Source: Tenodera sinensis
Lineage: Eukaryota > Arthropoda > Insecta > Mantodea > Mantidae
Length of the DNA: 64,000 nucleotides
Assembly (NCBI GenBank): GCA_030765045.1
Contig: CM060972.1
Span: forward strand, 2,216,501 to 2,280,500
Direction: 5' to 3'
The position numbers and the translations under genes were made by a program. This document shows, piece after piece, positions 1 through 11,700 of this stretch. Every line of letters begins with the position of its first letter. Within the stretch, counting starts at the first letter, position 1. The notes under the pieces were generated by a model. It was not told the origin of the DNA, did not search any database, and was given only the letters and a program-made list of their open reading frames with translations.

Positions 1-760
1 AGAAACATTTGATATTGAATAATACATTTTTGGAAAGCTTAGACTTTTCCCTATTTTTCTATATAATCACCGTTCTGATCAATGCATTTTGCATGTGGTG
101 TACCAACTTTTGTATGCCTGCATCATAGAACTCTCCCGCTGCGCGCCGAAGATAGCTTAAAACAGTTTCTTTAGGTTCCTCTCTGGTTCTGAAATGCATC
201 ACTCAAAGGTGTTTCTTCAAGTCAGGGAGTGGGACTAGATCTGGGCTGTAAGGAGAGTGTTTGACAGTATCCCATCCAAATTTGTTGAGTTTGGTCGTGG
301 GCCTGAAGAAATTTGCAGCCCACTTTAACACGTTTTCGCCTGTGATACTTTGTAAACATTCTTGGACCCACCTTGGTATACCCCAAATGATCTGTCAAAA
401 TTTTGTGAATGTAGGTATTGCTGACTTCAGGGATCATCCTGCAGATCTCCTGAACCGTCACCCTTCGATCTTTCAGTCCGAAACAGTGACACAAGTTTTT
501 CAATACCCTCTCTGTAGAAATCTGCCGCCTGCAATTTCAACTACTGGGTTACACTGGCATGCAGTTCGGTGTCAGTGTCAAAGTGTTTTGCGGACCATTT
601 CTTCATCACTGTTCCCAAAGTTCTGTAATCGTGAAATGATTTTCATTGCCAGTTCATCAGACACAAGCTTAGGCCTACCACTGCGGTGCTCGTCATGAGC
701 ATAGGTACAGCCATTTTAAAAATCAATACACCATTGCCAGACTCGGCTTTCACTCATTAT
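1..760 (-). mobile_element. mariner-like transposase relic
   Basis: Minus-strand translation at 503-222 gives a mariner helix-turn-helix region (DRRVTVQEI, then HKILTDHLGYTKVGPRMF) and a short PYSPDL-like piece. Nearer the window start is the C-terminal pattern FYDAGIQKLV. The middle catalytic part is missing and several stops and frame changes are present, so this is an internally deleted, dead copy. Its 3' end runs off the left edge; no inverted repeat could be paired. Confidence 0.7.
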
Positions 761-830
761 TCCCTGGTGTCAACATAACAAAGTTGACAATTATTATTTA
801 TACCAACAAACTTACTGTTGGTGTTTTTTT

Positions 831-1861
831 TTAACCTCTTGAGGGATATCGACGTGAAATCACGTCCGTTTAAAATGACGGATGAGCGATATGGGCCTGT
901 ATACACGTCCTGTGCGTTTAAGCACTTAACCCTTATTTATCCCTTATCCAACTCAACTTATTATAATTTTCCCTTTATGAAACATTTTAGTAAGGTCTAT
1001 ATACTTTATTGGCTTACCTTAATATGTTCGTTCTGCAGTGATTTACCTCAAAACAGGGATAAACACACAAGGGTAGGTACATCTCCACATTCGCGAATTC
1101 CCTTCTTGCGGCACACGAAACACTTTGGAGATGGGCGGGACTTCTTTGCTGTTGGTGGTATCCTTTTAGGATAATGTTTTCCTTGAACTCTGAGGGGTGC
1201 AGGGGTTTTGGATTTTCAGCCTCCAACGTGGTATTGTTCAATTAGGCTGCGAGCTATTTATAGTCGGAAGTCAAGGTCGGTCACTGTCCTGTGTGGGTTT
1301 AGAGCTCTCCAAATTACCAAACAATTGTATATGGTTATATCCAGTTGGTGCAAAAACACCTTTTTATACCACTTCTCCCTTCAGCTACAAGCAGGAAAGA
1401 ATACGTATGTATTTCAACAAAGAAAGACACGGACTCTACTAAGTTACGAAACTCGCATAAGCAAAAGTTGCAATGTTGATCTATTCTGATGACTCGAGAG
1501 ACCACGCATACAGTAGCGCTTTATTACACAGTATGCTGACGCATAAGCCACACATACAATGGGTGTTTCTTTCCGAGAACTTATATTAGATGCGTTCGAC
1601 AGAGCAAAGTTGACTTTTCACCACAGTGAAACAAAATTGTGCCATTTCAACGTTTTGTAAATACAACTCAACTTTGCTGATAACGTACATTTACACTGCA
1701 AATAACGAGTTTTATACCAGTTTTTGTTTCATTAAAATAACTTAATATTTACACAAAATACAGCTGTGTATATACAAAGCACTTTTAGCGCATTTAACAA
1801 TTTAAATGCTAGCAGTTCTCGGCTCGCGGACGTTTTAAATGGCCATCGCTCAAGAGGTTAA
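831..1861. mobile_element. piggyBac-like element A with TTAA duplication
   Basis: The element lies between TTAA at 831-834 and TTAA at 1858-1861, exactly inside the TTTAAA of an S1 SINE. Its right end (about 1362-1857) matches the long right arm of element B at 54.86-55.36 kb, and its middle matches B's middle. The left arm is reduced to about 45 bases whose sequence differs from B. A minus-strand remnant of the piggyBac C-terminal cysteine-rich domain is inside. Non-autonomous. Confidence 0.82.
1014..1241 (-). pseudogene. piggyBac transposase C-terminal cysteine-rich domain remnant
   Basis: A 75-codon open stretch contains VSCAARREFANVE followed by LPLCVYPCFEVNH. This resembles the zinc-binding tail of piggyBac transposases, where a Cys pair precedes an LC-x3-PCF-x2-YH motif. 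The catalytic DDE core is absent, so no active enzyme is encoded. Element B keeps the same segment at 54489-54740, but a four-base difference puts the last Cys/His motif out of frame. Confidence 0.65.
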
Positions 1862-1929
1862 ACACACAAGCCGTGTGTGGGCAAAGTTTGAGAGTAGAAC
1901 TGGAACTTAAAAATTCAATGCCACAGCTG

Positions 1930-2160
1930 ATTTGATTTTGATTTTTTTGTTGTTTAACGATGCTGTCAATTGCCAGGATCACATCAGCACCGCGGGTGTG
2001 TCGGAATTGTGTCCTGCAGTTCTTTTACATGCCAGTAAATCTACTGACATGGAGCTGTCGTTTTTAATCACACTTAAAAACCATCGGCCTGGGCCGGGTT
2101 TGAACCCGCGACCTTGGGATCAGTAGGCCAGCGTCTAACCAACTGAGCCACCCAGACCGA
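1930..2160 (-). repeat. S2 tRNA-derived SINE nested in S1
   Basis: In reverse orientation it begins with a tRNA-like head (GGTGGCTCAGTTGGTTAGAC as A-box region, GGTTCAAACCC as B box) and ends in an ATCAAA-rich tail at 1930-1950. A perfect 14-base duplication CAATGCCACAGCTG flanks it (1916-1929 and 2161-2174). The anticodon stem is too degraded to name the parent tRNA. Confidence 0.85.
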
Positions 2161-2239
2161 CAATGCCACAGCTGGGATTTGAATCACAGACCTTCCACTT
2201 ACCAGGCGGCTGCTCTAACCATTGAGCTACTGTGACAAT

Positions 2240-2515
2240 CTGCCAGAATGGCATTGAATTCTCAAACCAGTTCGTATTTCTCCTGGTAAACCACAAAGGC
2301 AGTTCACATCAGAGACAAATTACCCCAATGGTGACTTACTATTGCAAGTACTTTATATCCCAGGATTAAATAACCTTCAGATGGTAATTATTATTTATTT
2401 ATGCCAACAGAAACCTAATTACAGACTGCACTTCACAAGTGATAGGATTTTGTATTGCAACGCACTTTTGACAACTCACAGAGAGCTAAGTAAGGAAGGC
2501 ATAGTTCTCACGCTA
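2240..2515. repeat. dispersed module M, copy 1
   Basis: This stretch is nearly identical to 53586-53860; I read only scattered differences by eye. Part of it, in reverse, also precedes the tRNA-like head of the S1 copies at 33.13 and 51.42 kb, so it belongs to a longer S1-associated unit. The short ORF inside it is also open in the second copy but resembles nothing I know. Confidence 0.8.
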
Positions 2516-2814
2516 CCACAGATGGATGCATACTAAATGTAGGGCTGTTCTGACACCAAAATGGCTGCTCTAGCCCTACTCATTGCCACAATAGGCCAAA
2601 ACTTTGGGACCTTACGGACTGTCCTCGTATTAGAACTTCATGAATGTATAAATTTACTATTGTACAGGGGTGTCGCTAGCTGGTGCCACTGCTGCTATGG
2701 CACAACCTTAAGAAAGGCATATTTTAAATTGCTTTTATACTCCGAATGTAGTCATGCTTACTGTTCAAGGCACAATGAAATGCATTACTTAACAAGAGAA
2801 AACCACAGAAACTG

Positions 2815-3019
2815 AAGTGACTATAATTATTATTTATTTATGTCAACAAACTTACTGTTGGTGTTTTTAAGTATGCAAGCCGTGTGTGGGCAATGTTTGA
2901 GAGGTAGAATCAGAACTGAACAATTTAATGCCACAGCTGGGATTTAAGGGTCTGTGGTTCAAATCTCAGCTGTGGCATTAAATTTTTCAGTTTCAATTCT
3001 ACCTCTCAAGTGACTATAA
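2815..3019. repeat. inverted S1 SINE pair with 12-base duplication
   Basis: A minus-oriented S1 3' part (2827-2960) runs straight into a plus-oriented S1 part (to 3007), forming a large hairpin. The pair is flanked by AAGTGACTATAA at 2815-2826 and 3008-3019, so both halves arrived as one insertion. It resembles the 37.16-kb insertion. Confidence 0.85.
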
Positions 3020-3628
3020 GTTTGCAATGCTATTATATTACTATTCTATGCATCTTTGCCACTTCAACGGTGGCACGTTATTTTTCAATACTTCCCAATA
3101 GTGAACATCTGGAATATTAATGTAATGATTATGCAGCAAGATGCTTAAAATCCTAATTGCTTGTCTATAAACTAAGTTGCAGCCATTATGTGATGATGAA
3201 ATATAATAAAGATTTTGCAAGACAAAATCCATTGGAAAAGGAGTTTGTATATGTGACGCTCTATTATGGAGTACTTCTACATAGGTAGGAATGAAAAAAA
3301 GGAAAATTAACCACAACCTTTTGACTGTGTTATAAATAATTTATTTCTTTTTTGCAAATCCCTCCTTTGAGGAGGAGCACCAACTCTATATCTGAGGCAC
3401 TGCCTCAGTCAAGCTGTTTGCAATTACATTACACTTTTCCAATTAAAATTCTCAAGTCCTCACAAGGATCTCTTAAGGCCCAGTTTTACAGTTTAAGCAT
3501 AATAAAGTGGACTTTTCTAATTCAGGGTACAAGCAGTATGTGGCTTGGCTTAAACTATACTCAAAGTTACCATGTTATCTGGACAACATATTAGTGACAA
3601 AGAAGTGCTATGGACCACAGAAGACAAT
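3020..3628. other. no gene seen
   Basis: AT-rich intergenic sequence. I see no coding pattern, RNA gene or repeat terminus here; the short open frames are unlike any family I recognise. Confidence 0.5.
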
Positions 3629-3629
3629 A

Positions 3630-4719
3630 TACAGGGTGGCCCAAAAGTCCCGCACCACAGGACATAATTTATTTTACTTTTTTCTGTCAGGCAAACCATA
3701 TTGACTACTGAAGAACATGAACTTATTCTAAGATATTCACAGAGAGACGTTGCAGCTGAGGCATCCTGAGCGAGAGCCAGTGTGGCACCGTATTGTTGGG
3801 AGACTGCTTGAGAAATTCAAGAGTACTCCAAGTGTGAAAGATGCTCCCTGATCTGGGTGCCCATCCACTTCAGCAGAAACGTAAGAAATTATTTTGGCAA
3901 AAGTAGCAGCAAGTCCCAAGAAATCAACTCGCAGAACAAGTTGTGAACTTGTTCCTCGCACAAAGTTCACCCATACAAGTTGCAGTTATTACATCATAAG
4001 ACAGAAGATGATCCTGATCGTCTTATGGAAATGTGTGATTGGTTTCTACGAAAAGTTGAAGATAATTCACAGTTTTTGTCAACAGTTATGTTTTCTGACG
4101 AAGCAAATTTTTATGTGAATGGCAAAGTTAACAGACAAAATTTATGTTACTAGTCTGACAGTAATCCTCATTGGTTTTCTGGCAACAAGCAACAAGGAAC
4201 TGCCCGTGTAATTGCATGGTGTGATTTGTGGAAAGACCGTATCATTGGCCTCTACTTTTTTGACACAAATGTCAACAGTGAAACTTACCTGACAATTTTG
4301 GGAGATTCATTAATGCTTGATTTGGATGTCATTGGTTCCCACCCTGAGTGGTACTGGTACATGCAGGATGGTGCACCACCACATTACGCCATTCAAGTAC
4401 AGACTTGGCTGGACAACTTCCCACAGTGGATCGGTCGTAGAGGATGAGTGGAGTGGGCTCCTTGATCCCTGATTTAAATCCAATGGATTTTGCGATATGA
4501 GGGTACCTGAACTCAAAAGTGTACGAGTTGAAGATCGGGGATACAAACCATCTTTGAGAGCGGATAGTAGCAGAGTGCCGTGCTGTCATGCCAAACTTGG
4601 TAACCAATGTTTTGCAGAACATGGTCGACCGGTTACAGACGTGTTGTGATATGAACATTGAACACATAAAATAGTATAATTATAATCCCTATGGTGCGAG
4701 ACTTTTGGGCCATCCTGTA
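3630..4719 (+). mobile_element. Tc1/mariner-like (IS630-type) transposon, defective
   Basis: Inverted ends of 26 bases (left starts CAGGGTGGCCCAAAAGTCCC; right, reversed, CAGGATGGCCCAAAAGTCTC) differ at two positions and are bordered by TA (3630-3631, 4718-4719). The plus strand encodes transposase fragments: GTARVIAWCDLWKDRIIGLYF around 4200, then YMQDGAPPHYA with the second catalytic Asp and WLDNFPQWIGRRG. Stops and frame changes interrupt the N-terminal part and the third catalytic motif near 4460-4490. Confidence 0.85.
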
Positions 4720-4939
4720 GAATGTGTCCAAAGCATTCTCACATATGGAATGAGCGAGAATTGTATGAGAGATTTTGATTAAAGTTGGCAATGATGGTAC
4801 CAGAATTATTTATTGTACAATTACATAAAACCAACTGGCAAGTGAAACTTAATTTTAAATTCATACTTGGCAGTCTTAATTTGCATTTTGTTGCAGTCAT
4901 TGACATATCTATAACGTATAACTTAATATTTCAGCAACA

Positions 4940-5197
4940 ATGTCAGAAAGAATGTTTTTCTTGACATTGAGGTTGTATGCAAGTGGAAGCTTGTTCAACT
5001 CTCCAGTACGTAGAGCCATTTCAAATGTTTCACACCATTCTAATCCACTCTTACACCATAGTAATTTGCCTCTATTACCTGCTTATGCTCACTTCTGGAG
5101 AAGCAAAGTTCAGACTATATTTTTACTCACATTTTTGGCCATTTTAATTGTATGTTGCTGGATAACCTACAAAAGCTTTACCATAAACAATCAATGA
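4940..5197 (+). CDS. putative terminal exon or small membrane-anchored protein
   Basis: An 85-codon frame starts ATGTCAGAAAG after a good splice acceptor (ATATTTCAG) and ends in TGA. The first about 60 residues are Ser/Leu/Arg-rich. The last 25 hold one strongly hydrophobic stretch (TIFLLTFLAILIVCCWI) followed by a short polar tail, as in tail-anchored proteins. It converges on the 3' end of Bcs1, and an ATTAAA lies near 5308. I do not recognise the family. It could be the last exon of a gene entering from the left, a small gene, or a chance frame. Confidence 0.35.
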   Translation: MSERMFFLTLRLYASGSLFNSPVRRAISNVSHHSNPLLHHSNLPLLPAYAHFWRSKVQTIFLLTFLAILIVCCWITYKSFTINNQ

Positions 5198-5443
5198 GAA
5201 TTCACTTAATGCAGGTTACCAACTTTACAGTTCCGTGAAGCTGAACTTGGGTTGCCCTACTGTGAAATTCACAACACTTAAGTCTTGCTTAAGCAGTTCC
5301 TGTGGCTTATTAAAGCTTTGGTTTAAACTTAAACTGTAAAGCCGTCCTTTAGAGGACCATTTGCTGTAACTTGTTCTAATCCCGAGAGGTGCTATAATGG
5401 ATTACAAGTGTTATCCTTTACAGTGACCTCACCAATACGGGAT

Positions 5444-5449
5444 TTTATT
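5444..5449 (-). terminator. possible Bcs1 polyadenylation signal
   Basis: AATAAA on the minus strand lies only about 11 nt after the stop codon. This would give a very short 3' UTR, so a more distal signal is equally possible. Confidence 0.3.
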
Positions 5450-5460
5450 ACAAACACTGA

Positions 5461-5725
5461 CTAAACGAGGCTCCATATCCTTTCAACATTACTGAGTACT
5501 TCGTCTTCACTACTTTCCTTGTGGAACATGAAGTACCCTTGAACTTGGGCAGGACTAACTGGCTTATTGCATTCAAGGACGAGTGTTGCAAACTTCTTTG
5601 CAGATGCAGACGATCTTTCCCCTTGATAGAAGCGCAGAAACATTTGCTCTAATTGCCTGCTGCTGCAATATCCAATATACTCCTTCATATCAACTCGTCC
5701 AGGCCTTATTAATGCTGGATCCAAC
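5461..5725 (-). CDS. BCS1L: Bcs1 exon 6 (C-terminus)
   Basis: Acceptor TGTTTTAG|G; encodes LDPALIRPGRVDMKEYIGYC and the C-terminal helical part ending in IWSLV, then TAG at 5463-5461. The first codon is TTG (Leu), an internal codon and not a start. Confidence 0.95.
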
Positions 5726-8700
5726 CTAAAACATGTAATATTTATGGTTGTTTATCAATACATAAACAGATAGTCTTTTCTCAGTTCTGAAATATGACAT
5801 TTAACTGGGTACTAGACTTTTATGATTTAAAAACCATTACATTGCACTGTACAGCTATGAAAAAAATGAAGTCCCACGTCATGTTGGTATGCACAAGTCC
5901 AAGATGCAGCCTGAGTTTATCGATAGTCTGTTTCATATGTTAACACACACACAGACAGACAGTTTCGTACACCACCACTTTCTTTATCAGGTGATTCATG
6001 AGATACCCTATTTGTGGTTCCGACAGACAATAAAAGGGTAATGGGTAAATGGGGATACCTCGCTCACTTTGACCTACACAGATATATTGTGGCTACCACC
6101 CCACCTCTCCAAGAGGCAGGGATGGAATGAGGGAACCAAAGGTGCCAGACAGACCACAGAGATGCGCAGAAGTCCCTAACAAGTGCTGAGATTCATCCCG
6201 GAGCCAGACTGCGCCAAGTAGCCATCACACCGTGGTACTGGTGTCGCACTGCAAGCCTCTCTGATGGAGAACAAGTTCGGCCAAACGCCACCTAGTGCCG
6301 AGAACAGCAGTTACCATATGCAAACATCTGCCCGGCTCTGCCAGCACTACACACCTGAAAGATAAGGAAATGGAACGAAGGGAAATGATGGAAAGGAAAC
6401 TGTGGTATGAAATAATGCACCCCAGCATTCGCCTAAGTGACATGTGGAAACCATGGAAAAACCCATGTCAGAGTGTGTGGCCATGGGGATCGAACCTGCA
6501 ACCTCCCAAATGCGAGCCACAGAAGTTGCTACCTGAGCCATTCCGCTCGGTCCAACAGACAACTATGGAACAGACTATCAATAAATTCAGACTGCATGTT
6601 GAAAATGCCGACTTGTGTAAACCATGCTGCAACATGGCGTGCGACTTAGAAATATTCTGGTCTCCTCATGTGCTCAATAATTTTTCCATGGCTGTACATA
6701 AAATTCATTGTTCCAAGTGAAACATAAGCACAAGATTTAAAGAAAACTATTGCAAAACAGATACAATCAGCCATTGACATCACTTCTGGAAAGAAAATCA
6801 CAATATACAACAAAAGCCAAGCTGCTAAAATCAGTACATAATCACACAGAACTGGACTTATGGGAAAGAACATATACAAGATTGATTCAAATATCAACTG
6901 TACTGAGCAAGCAGATCCGAGCAAGATGGTAGAAGGGAGGGGGAACCGGACTGAACAAGAGGTTCATTCGTCCATTGTGCAGTGCATTATTACATAAAAA
7001 GCTTTTAACCAATGAAGGGGACACTGTCCCAGAGTCGAGTGTTTACTTGGACCAGACAAGGAATTGTACAAAATGAAGGTTAAGTCTCAGAGATGAAGAA
7101 GGTGATCACGCCTGTACTGTTAAAAGTACGTGTCAGCACTGGGAGTACTCATACCATTAATAGTGAACATCTTGCATTTAGAAAAATCTCATGTGTTGCA
7201 CTCACATGACTTTCTCTACTCTTGTACTAACCATTCTTACAAACTCTTATTGCTATATCTTCTTCATGTTGCTTGAGATAAATATTTACAGAAATTATGA
7301 GTATCTTATTGCTTTAATCTAAAAGGTGAGTCAATCAATAACACTAAACAACACTTACATTCATAATTTTCCAGAACGCATTTCGGAGGTTAACTTTTTT
7401 CCATTATCAACCGGACAATAACTGGGTTTCCATGGTGCGGATGGCGATGCTTCCTCTGGTGAGGGTTCAATGAACTTGCTGAAAATGTCTTTCTGGGGAA
7501 TGTCGAAATTAAATACTCGGTTTCTATTTTTTAAAATAAAGATTTGTTCCCACGTGGACAGTTCTTGTTTTCCGGTTATGTGTTTGAGGACTTTTGGTTC
7601 TAGCTTTATGTCATGATTTTTTGTCCAAAAGTGAAAGGCAACTGCTGATTTTTCTAATTGTTCACTCTTAATGTTTCTAACGTGTTCCTTGGATCTAATT
7701 TCTAAATTCTTTTGGTTTTTCCTATGTATACTTCATTACAATCACTGCATTTAATTTGGTATGTGCCAGATTTTTTGTTAGATGGAATAGTATCTTTGAT
7801 GTCTGAAAGTTGTTTTCTAGTGCCTTGCATCTGGCAATGAAGCCATTAGCATTTGATGTTTGAAAGTAGCAGGTATTTTATGGAGTAATGGTTTACTGGT
7901 GCTAGCTCAATGTTGCGTTCCTTGAACATTTTTTTGAATTTATCAAAGGCCCATGGATGATATGTGAATTTTTTGAATGTCATTTTTGTTTCTGCTGTTG
8001 TGGGTGTTGTAGTTTCTTTCAGTAATTTTTTCTTTTTTTTCTGCTCGTTTTACTTTTTTATCTACTAATTCTTTGGGGAAGTTGGTTTTTGTGCTATTTC
8101 AATTATTTTGTAATATTCTGTTTTGTATTCTTGTGCATAAAAGCTAATGGTTACAATCCAAGAAGCCACAAACAAGCAACACATAGATTGGTGAACATCC
8201 CTCTTCCTACCCTCTGAATGCTTTCAGTTAACAAGTGATTCCATACACTGTTTGGTGGAAAGAGTTCAAGGGAATACCAGCCAACAATGCTTGTATAACA
8301 CAATCATTTACCTTTCAATATAGTTTGTAGTCATAAAAAGGATCCTGGCTTCCGTTGATGCCACACCATCGAGGCAGTTCAGCAGTCCACTGAAGGTAAC
8401 TTGGTTTAGGCCCTCATATGCAGCTTTTACTGAAAACAGGTAACATAGTCTGTAGTTGACACAGAAGAATATCTTATGTATAGGGACAGAAATTTATGCT
8501 GAATAACAATTATGAATCTAGGTATAAAAACAAAGCTCAAAGCTGTGAAATAAAATATCAAATATTACTGTTATAATTTACATTTCAAATGTTATACGAG
8601 GGGCATCTCAAAAGTAAGTTGTACTATTTTTTTAAATCTGCGTTGTAGGCTGGAAAAGTCTGAAAGTCCCAGAGAATACAGGTATGGGTGTAGTAGCAGC

Positions 8701-11700
8701 ACTGTAAAATTCCTAGGCACCTGAGTTCACTGCTTGGACATTAAAATGGTAGTAACAACAGGAGATTCCACTTGTTCCTACTGCCGATTGTGAAGTTCGC
8801 GCTGTAATCCGTTTTTTTACGGAAAAAATAAATGTGCAACTGAAATTCATCACGAGTTATGCAGTGTTTATGGAAAAGATGTTATGTCAAGACAAATGGT
8901 TTTTCGTTGGCACCAATCATTCATTGAAGGGAAACAACATTACACGATGAGCAACGAAGCGTCCAACCCTCAACTTCCTGTGCTCTAGATATTGTTGACA
9001 AGGTTCCAGCAGTCACAAACACTGATCACTGCCTTACACTTGATGCAGTTTTGTTTCAACTTCCTCCTTATATTGAAATAAGCCATGCATCACTTCACAG
9101 GATTATTTCTGAGGATGTGTGTCTATCGAAAGCATGCGCAGGGATCCTCGCGTGCTTTAAGAACAACACAAGGAGCAGAGAGTTGACGCCGCATTGCAAT
9201 TTTTTGAGGATGAGGGAGATGGCTTATTCGACAGAATAGTGACCAGTGACGAAACATGGATCCATCAATGGACACCCGAATCCACAAGACAGAGTGTGGT
9301 GTGGAAGCGAAAGGATGAGGCAACACCAAAAAAGGTAAAAGTTATTGCATCGGCAGGCAAGGTCATGGCAACGATATTCTGGGATTCGAAGGGAGTACTG
9401 TTAATCGATTACCTGCCCCATGGGACCAAGATGATAGCTGCTCGCTATTGTGAGGTGCTGAGAAAACTCAGAAGAGTCATACAAAACAAAAGGGCAGAAA
9501 GTTGAGCAAACCAGTTTTTCTGTTCCACAATAACGCTTGCCTGCACCTTATTCTCCTGACCTTGCACTGAGTGACTGCCATCTTTTTCCAGAGCTGCAGC
9601 AACATCGTGGGGGAAGGTGCTTCATAAATGACGAGGAACTGAAACAAGAAGTGGAAAGATGGCTATCCAGTTTGCCGGGAGAGTGGTTTAACATTGGGTA
9701 AAAAAAAACTATTAACACGGCATCAAAAATGTATTGAGGTTCAAGGAAATTATGTGAAAAAATAGGTGCTGAATGTAAGCTTTCAAAATATACCCTTTTT
9801 AAAATACTTAAACGTTTTGTTATTTTTTAAAAAAATCTGATGTGTTGCACTCAAAAGACTTTCTCTACTCTTGTACTAACCATTCTTACAAACTCTTATT
9901 CCTGTATCTTCTTTGTGTTAGTTGAGATAAACATTTGTACAAATCATCTTATTGCTTATTTCCTTGTAGGTACAAGGGGAATATTACAATACAGTAGGCT
10001 GTAAGCAAGTGTAAAGCTTTGAGATTCCGTTCTCTTTGCACACTTAACATAAAAAAAAAAGAATAATGATTCTAAAGTAAGAACAAATTCTAATTTGTTC
10101 TTTAGAATCTTGTTGCTCCACTGTTAATAGCTTCAATTTTCCTTATTTAAGAACAATGATGTTCCATTTCATGAAAGTTATAAGTTTTCCAAAACTCACA
10201 CATATAACAAGGAATATCTCTGAAATGGTTCAACCTACAACAAAATTTATTTGGACATAAATTGTGTATTTTACCAGGATCTACATTTTTTGTATAGTAT
10301 GATTTGGTCTATCTCTAGAGGTTTACCAGTTATGCAAAAGTTGTCCATAGTAAATGCGACTAGAGGAGCCATAGCTAGAAAATTCAAAATATTTCATTTG
10401 TCTACAAATATCTTCAACATATGACATTTTAATCAAAATTGTTAGAGCCATTTTCAAGAAAATCAAAATTTTTGAAAAATTTTCTACCTAAAGGATAGTT
10501 TAGGGTAGGACTATTTTCTTCAAAATCTTCATGTCGCATCCTTGAAAGACATTAAACTTAAATACCAACTTTGGTTTTTAACCGACCTTTCGTTTTTGAG
10601 TTACACTGTCCACAGACATACACACAGACCTTTTTCTAAAAATGCTTTTTTTGGATTCAGGGGGTCTCAAAACATATATTTCCGGTGAAATCTCAACATT
10701 AAATTTTTGGGTGGAATACAATACTTGCCCTACTTACCAGTAGAGAAAATAAAAATAGTGCAACTTACTTTTGAGATGATCCCCGTGTGTAGCATGTTCA
10801 TTGAAATAACAAGTAAGTATGGTTTCTAAGGTCCCTGCTGTAATATTGGTTCTTTGATCTTTGACAATCGCCTACTGCACGCTGGACATGGGCTGTTTTG
10901 TTTATGTATGTACCACATAGGGCCTGAACATTAATGTCCACATGTTGGTTCCATGCCGTGTGGTCTGCAAGAGACTGACATTGTAATGCTGTACCTACTG
11001 CGTGGATTCTCCTCTCTACTGGCGAAGGCTGCGTCCACATCTTCAAGGAGTATAATGCTCTGCTGAGGTGCAACACTCAGAAGATGGTTAAGTCTGTCGT
11101 CTGTGAGACCTCTCTCACTCAAGTTCAACACACATATCCCAAACTCCAGCTCTCCAGCCAACGCTGTGATAAATGAAGATTTCCCACACCCAGGAGGTCC
11201 ATGCAGTAAATAGCCTCGGCGATATGGAATTCCTGAAAGTGGTTACGTATATTACACTTCTACCACATGGTTAACAGGGTCATGGGAAATACTGCTTAAG
11301 GCTGACTTGGTAAGTTAGAGAATGAAAACAAACAGGTTTCTGCAAACAAGTTAAACAAAGAATTGAACATACTCAATGATAAAACTGAAGTTATTAACAG
11401 TTGTGGCAGTATTTTTATATTGAGATTGTTCTAGCGAAGAGATTATCTTCAGGGTATTCATGGGTCAGTAGACATATGATGGCGATTATTAATATATTTT
11501 CAATAAATATTCAATTTTCCACCAATTTAACTTTATTATGATGAAATTATAATAACACAATTACCTTCACTTGTTACAAATATTGATGTGAGGTCCAGAA
11601 ACTATTTGATTTATGATCTCAGTGATTTTTGTGCAAGTTAAATTCATACTCCCCTCATAAATATTGTGGAATACAATTCAGTGTTACTGATTGCAGATAA

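Larger units (their letters stand above)
791..2240 (-). repeat. S1 tRNA-Thr-like SINE, split by two later insertions
   Basis: The 3' end (TTATTTATACCAACAAAC type) is at 791-830, the body resumes at 1862-1929, and the tRNA-like head is at 2175-2237. Removing the piggyBac insert (831-1861) and the S2 SINE (1930-2160 plus one duplication) restores a continuous S1 copy like those at 14.4 and 37.3 kb. The head reads as a tRNA: A box TAGCTCAATGG, anticodon loop with GGT (threonine), B box GTTCAAATC type. S1 is the commonest SINE in the window. Confidence 0.85.
8595..10791 (+). mobile_element. mariner element with nested repeat
   Basis: Inverted ends share CATCTCAAAAGTAAGTTG and are bordered by TA at 8595-8596 and 10790-10791. 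Transposase traces run from about 8783 (EVRAVIRFF), through HTH text near 9060-9120 and TSDETWIHQW at about 9243 (first catalytic Asp), to a C-terminal LFPELQ-like part near 9585. The second catalytic position reads HNNACLH where mariners have an Asp, and about 10 residues are missing just after it. Repeat R sits in the AT-rich 3' end. Dead copy in Bcs1 intron 4. Confidence 0.85.
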
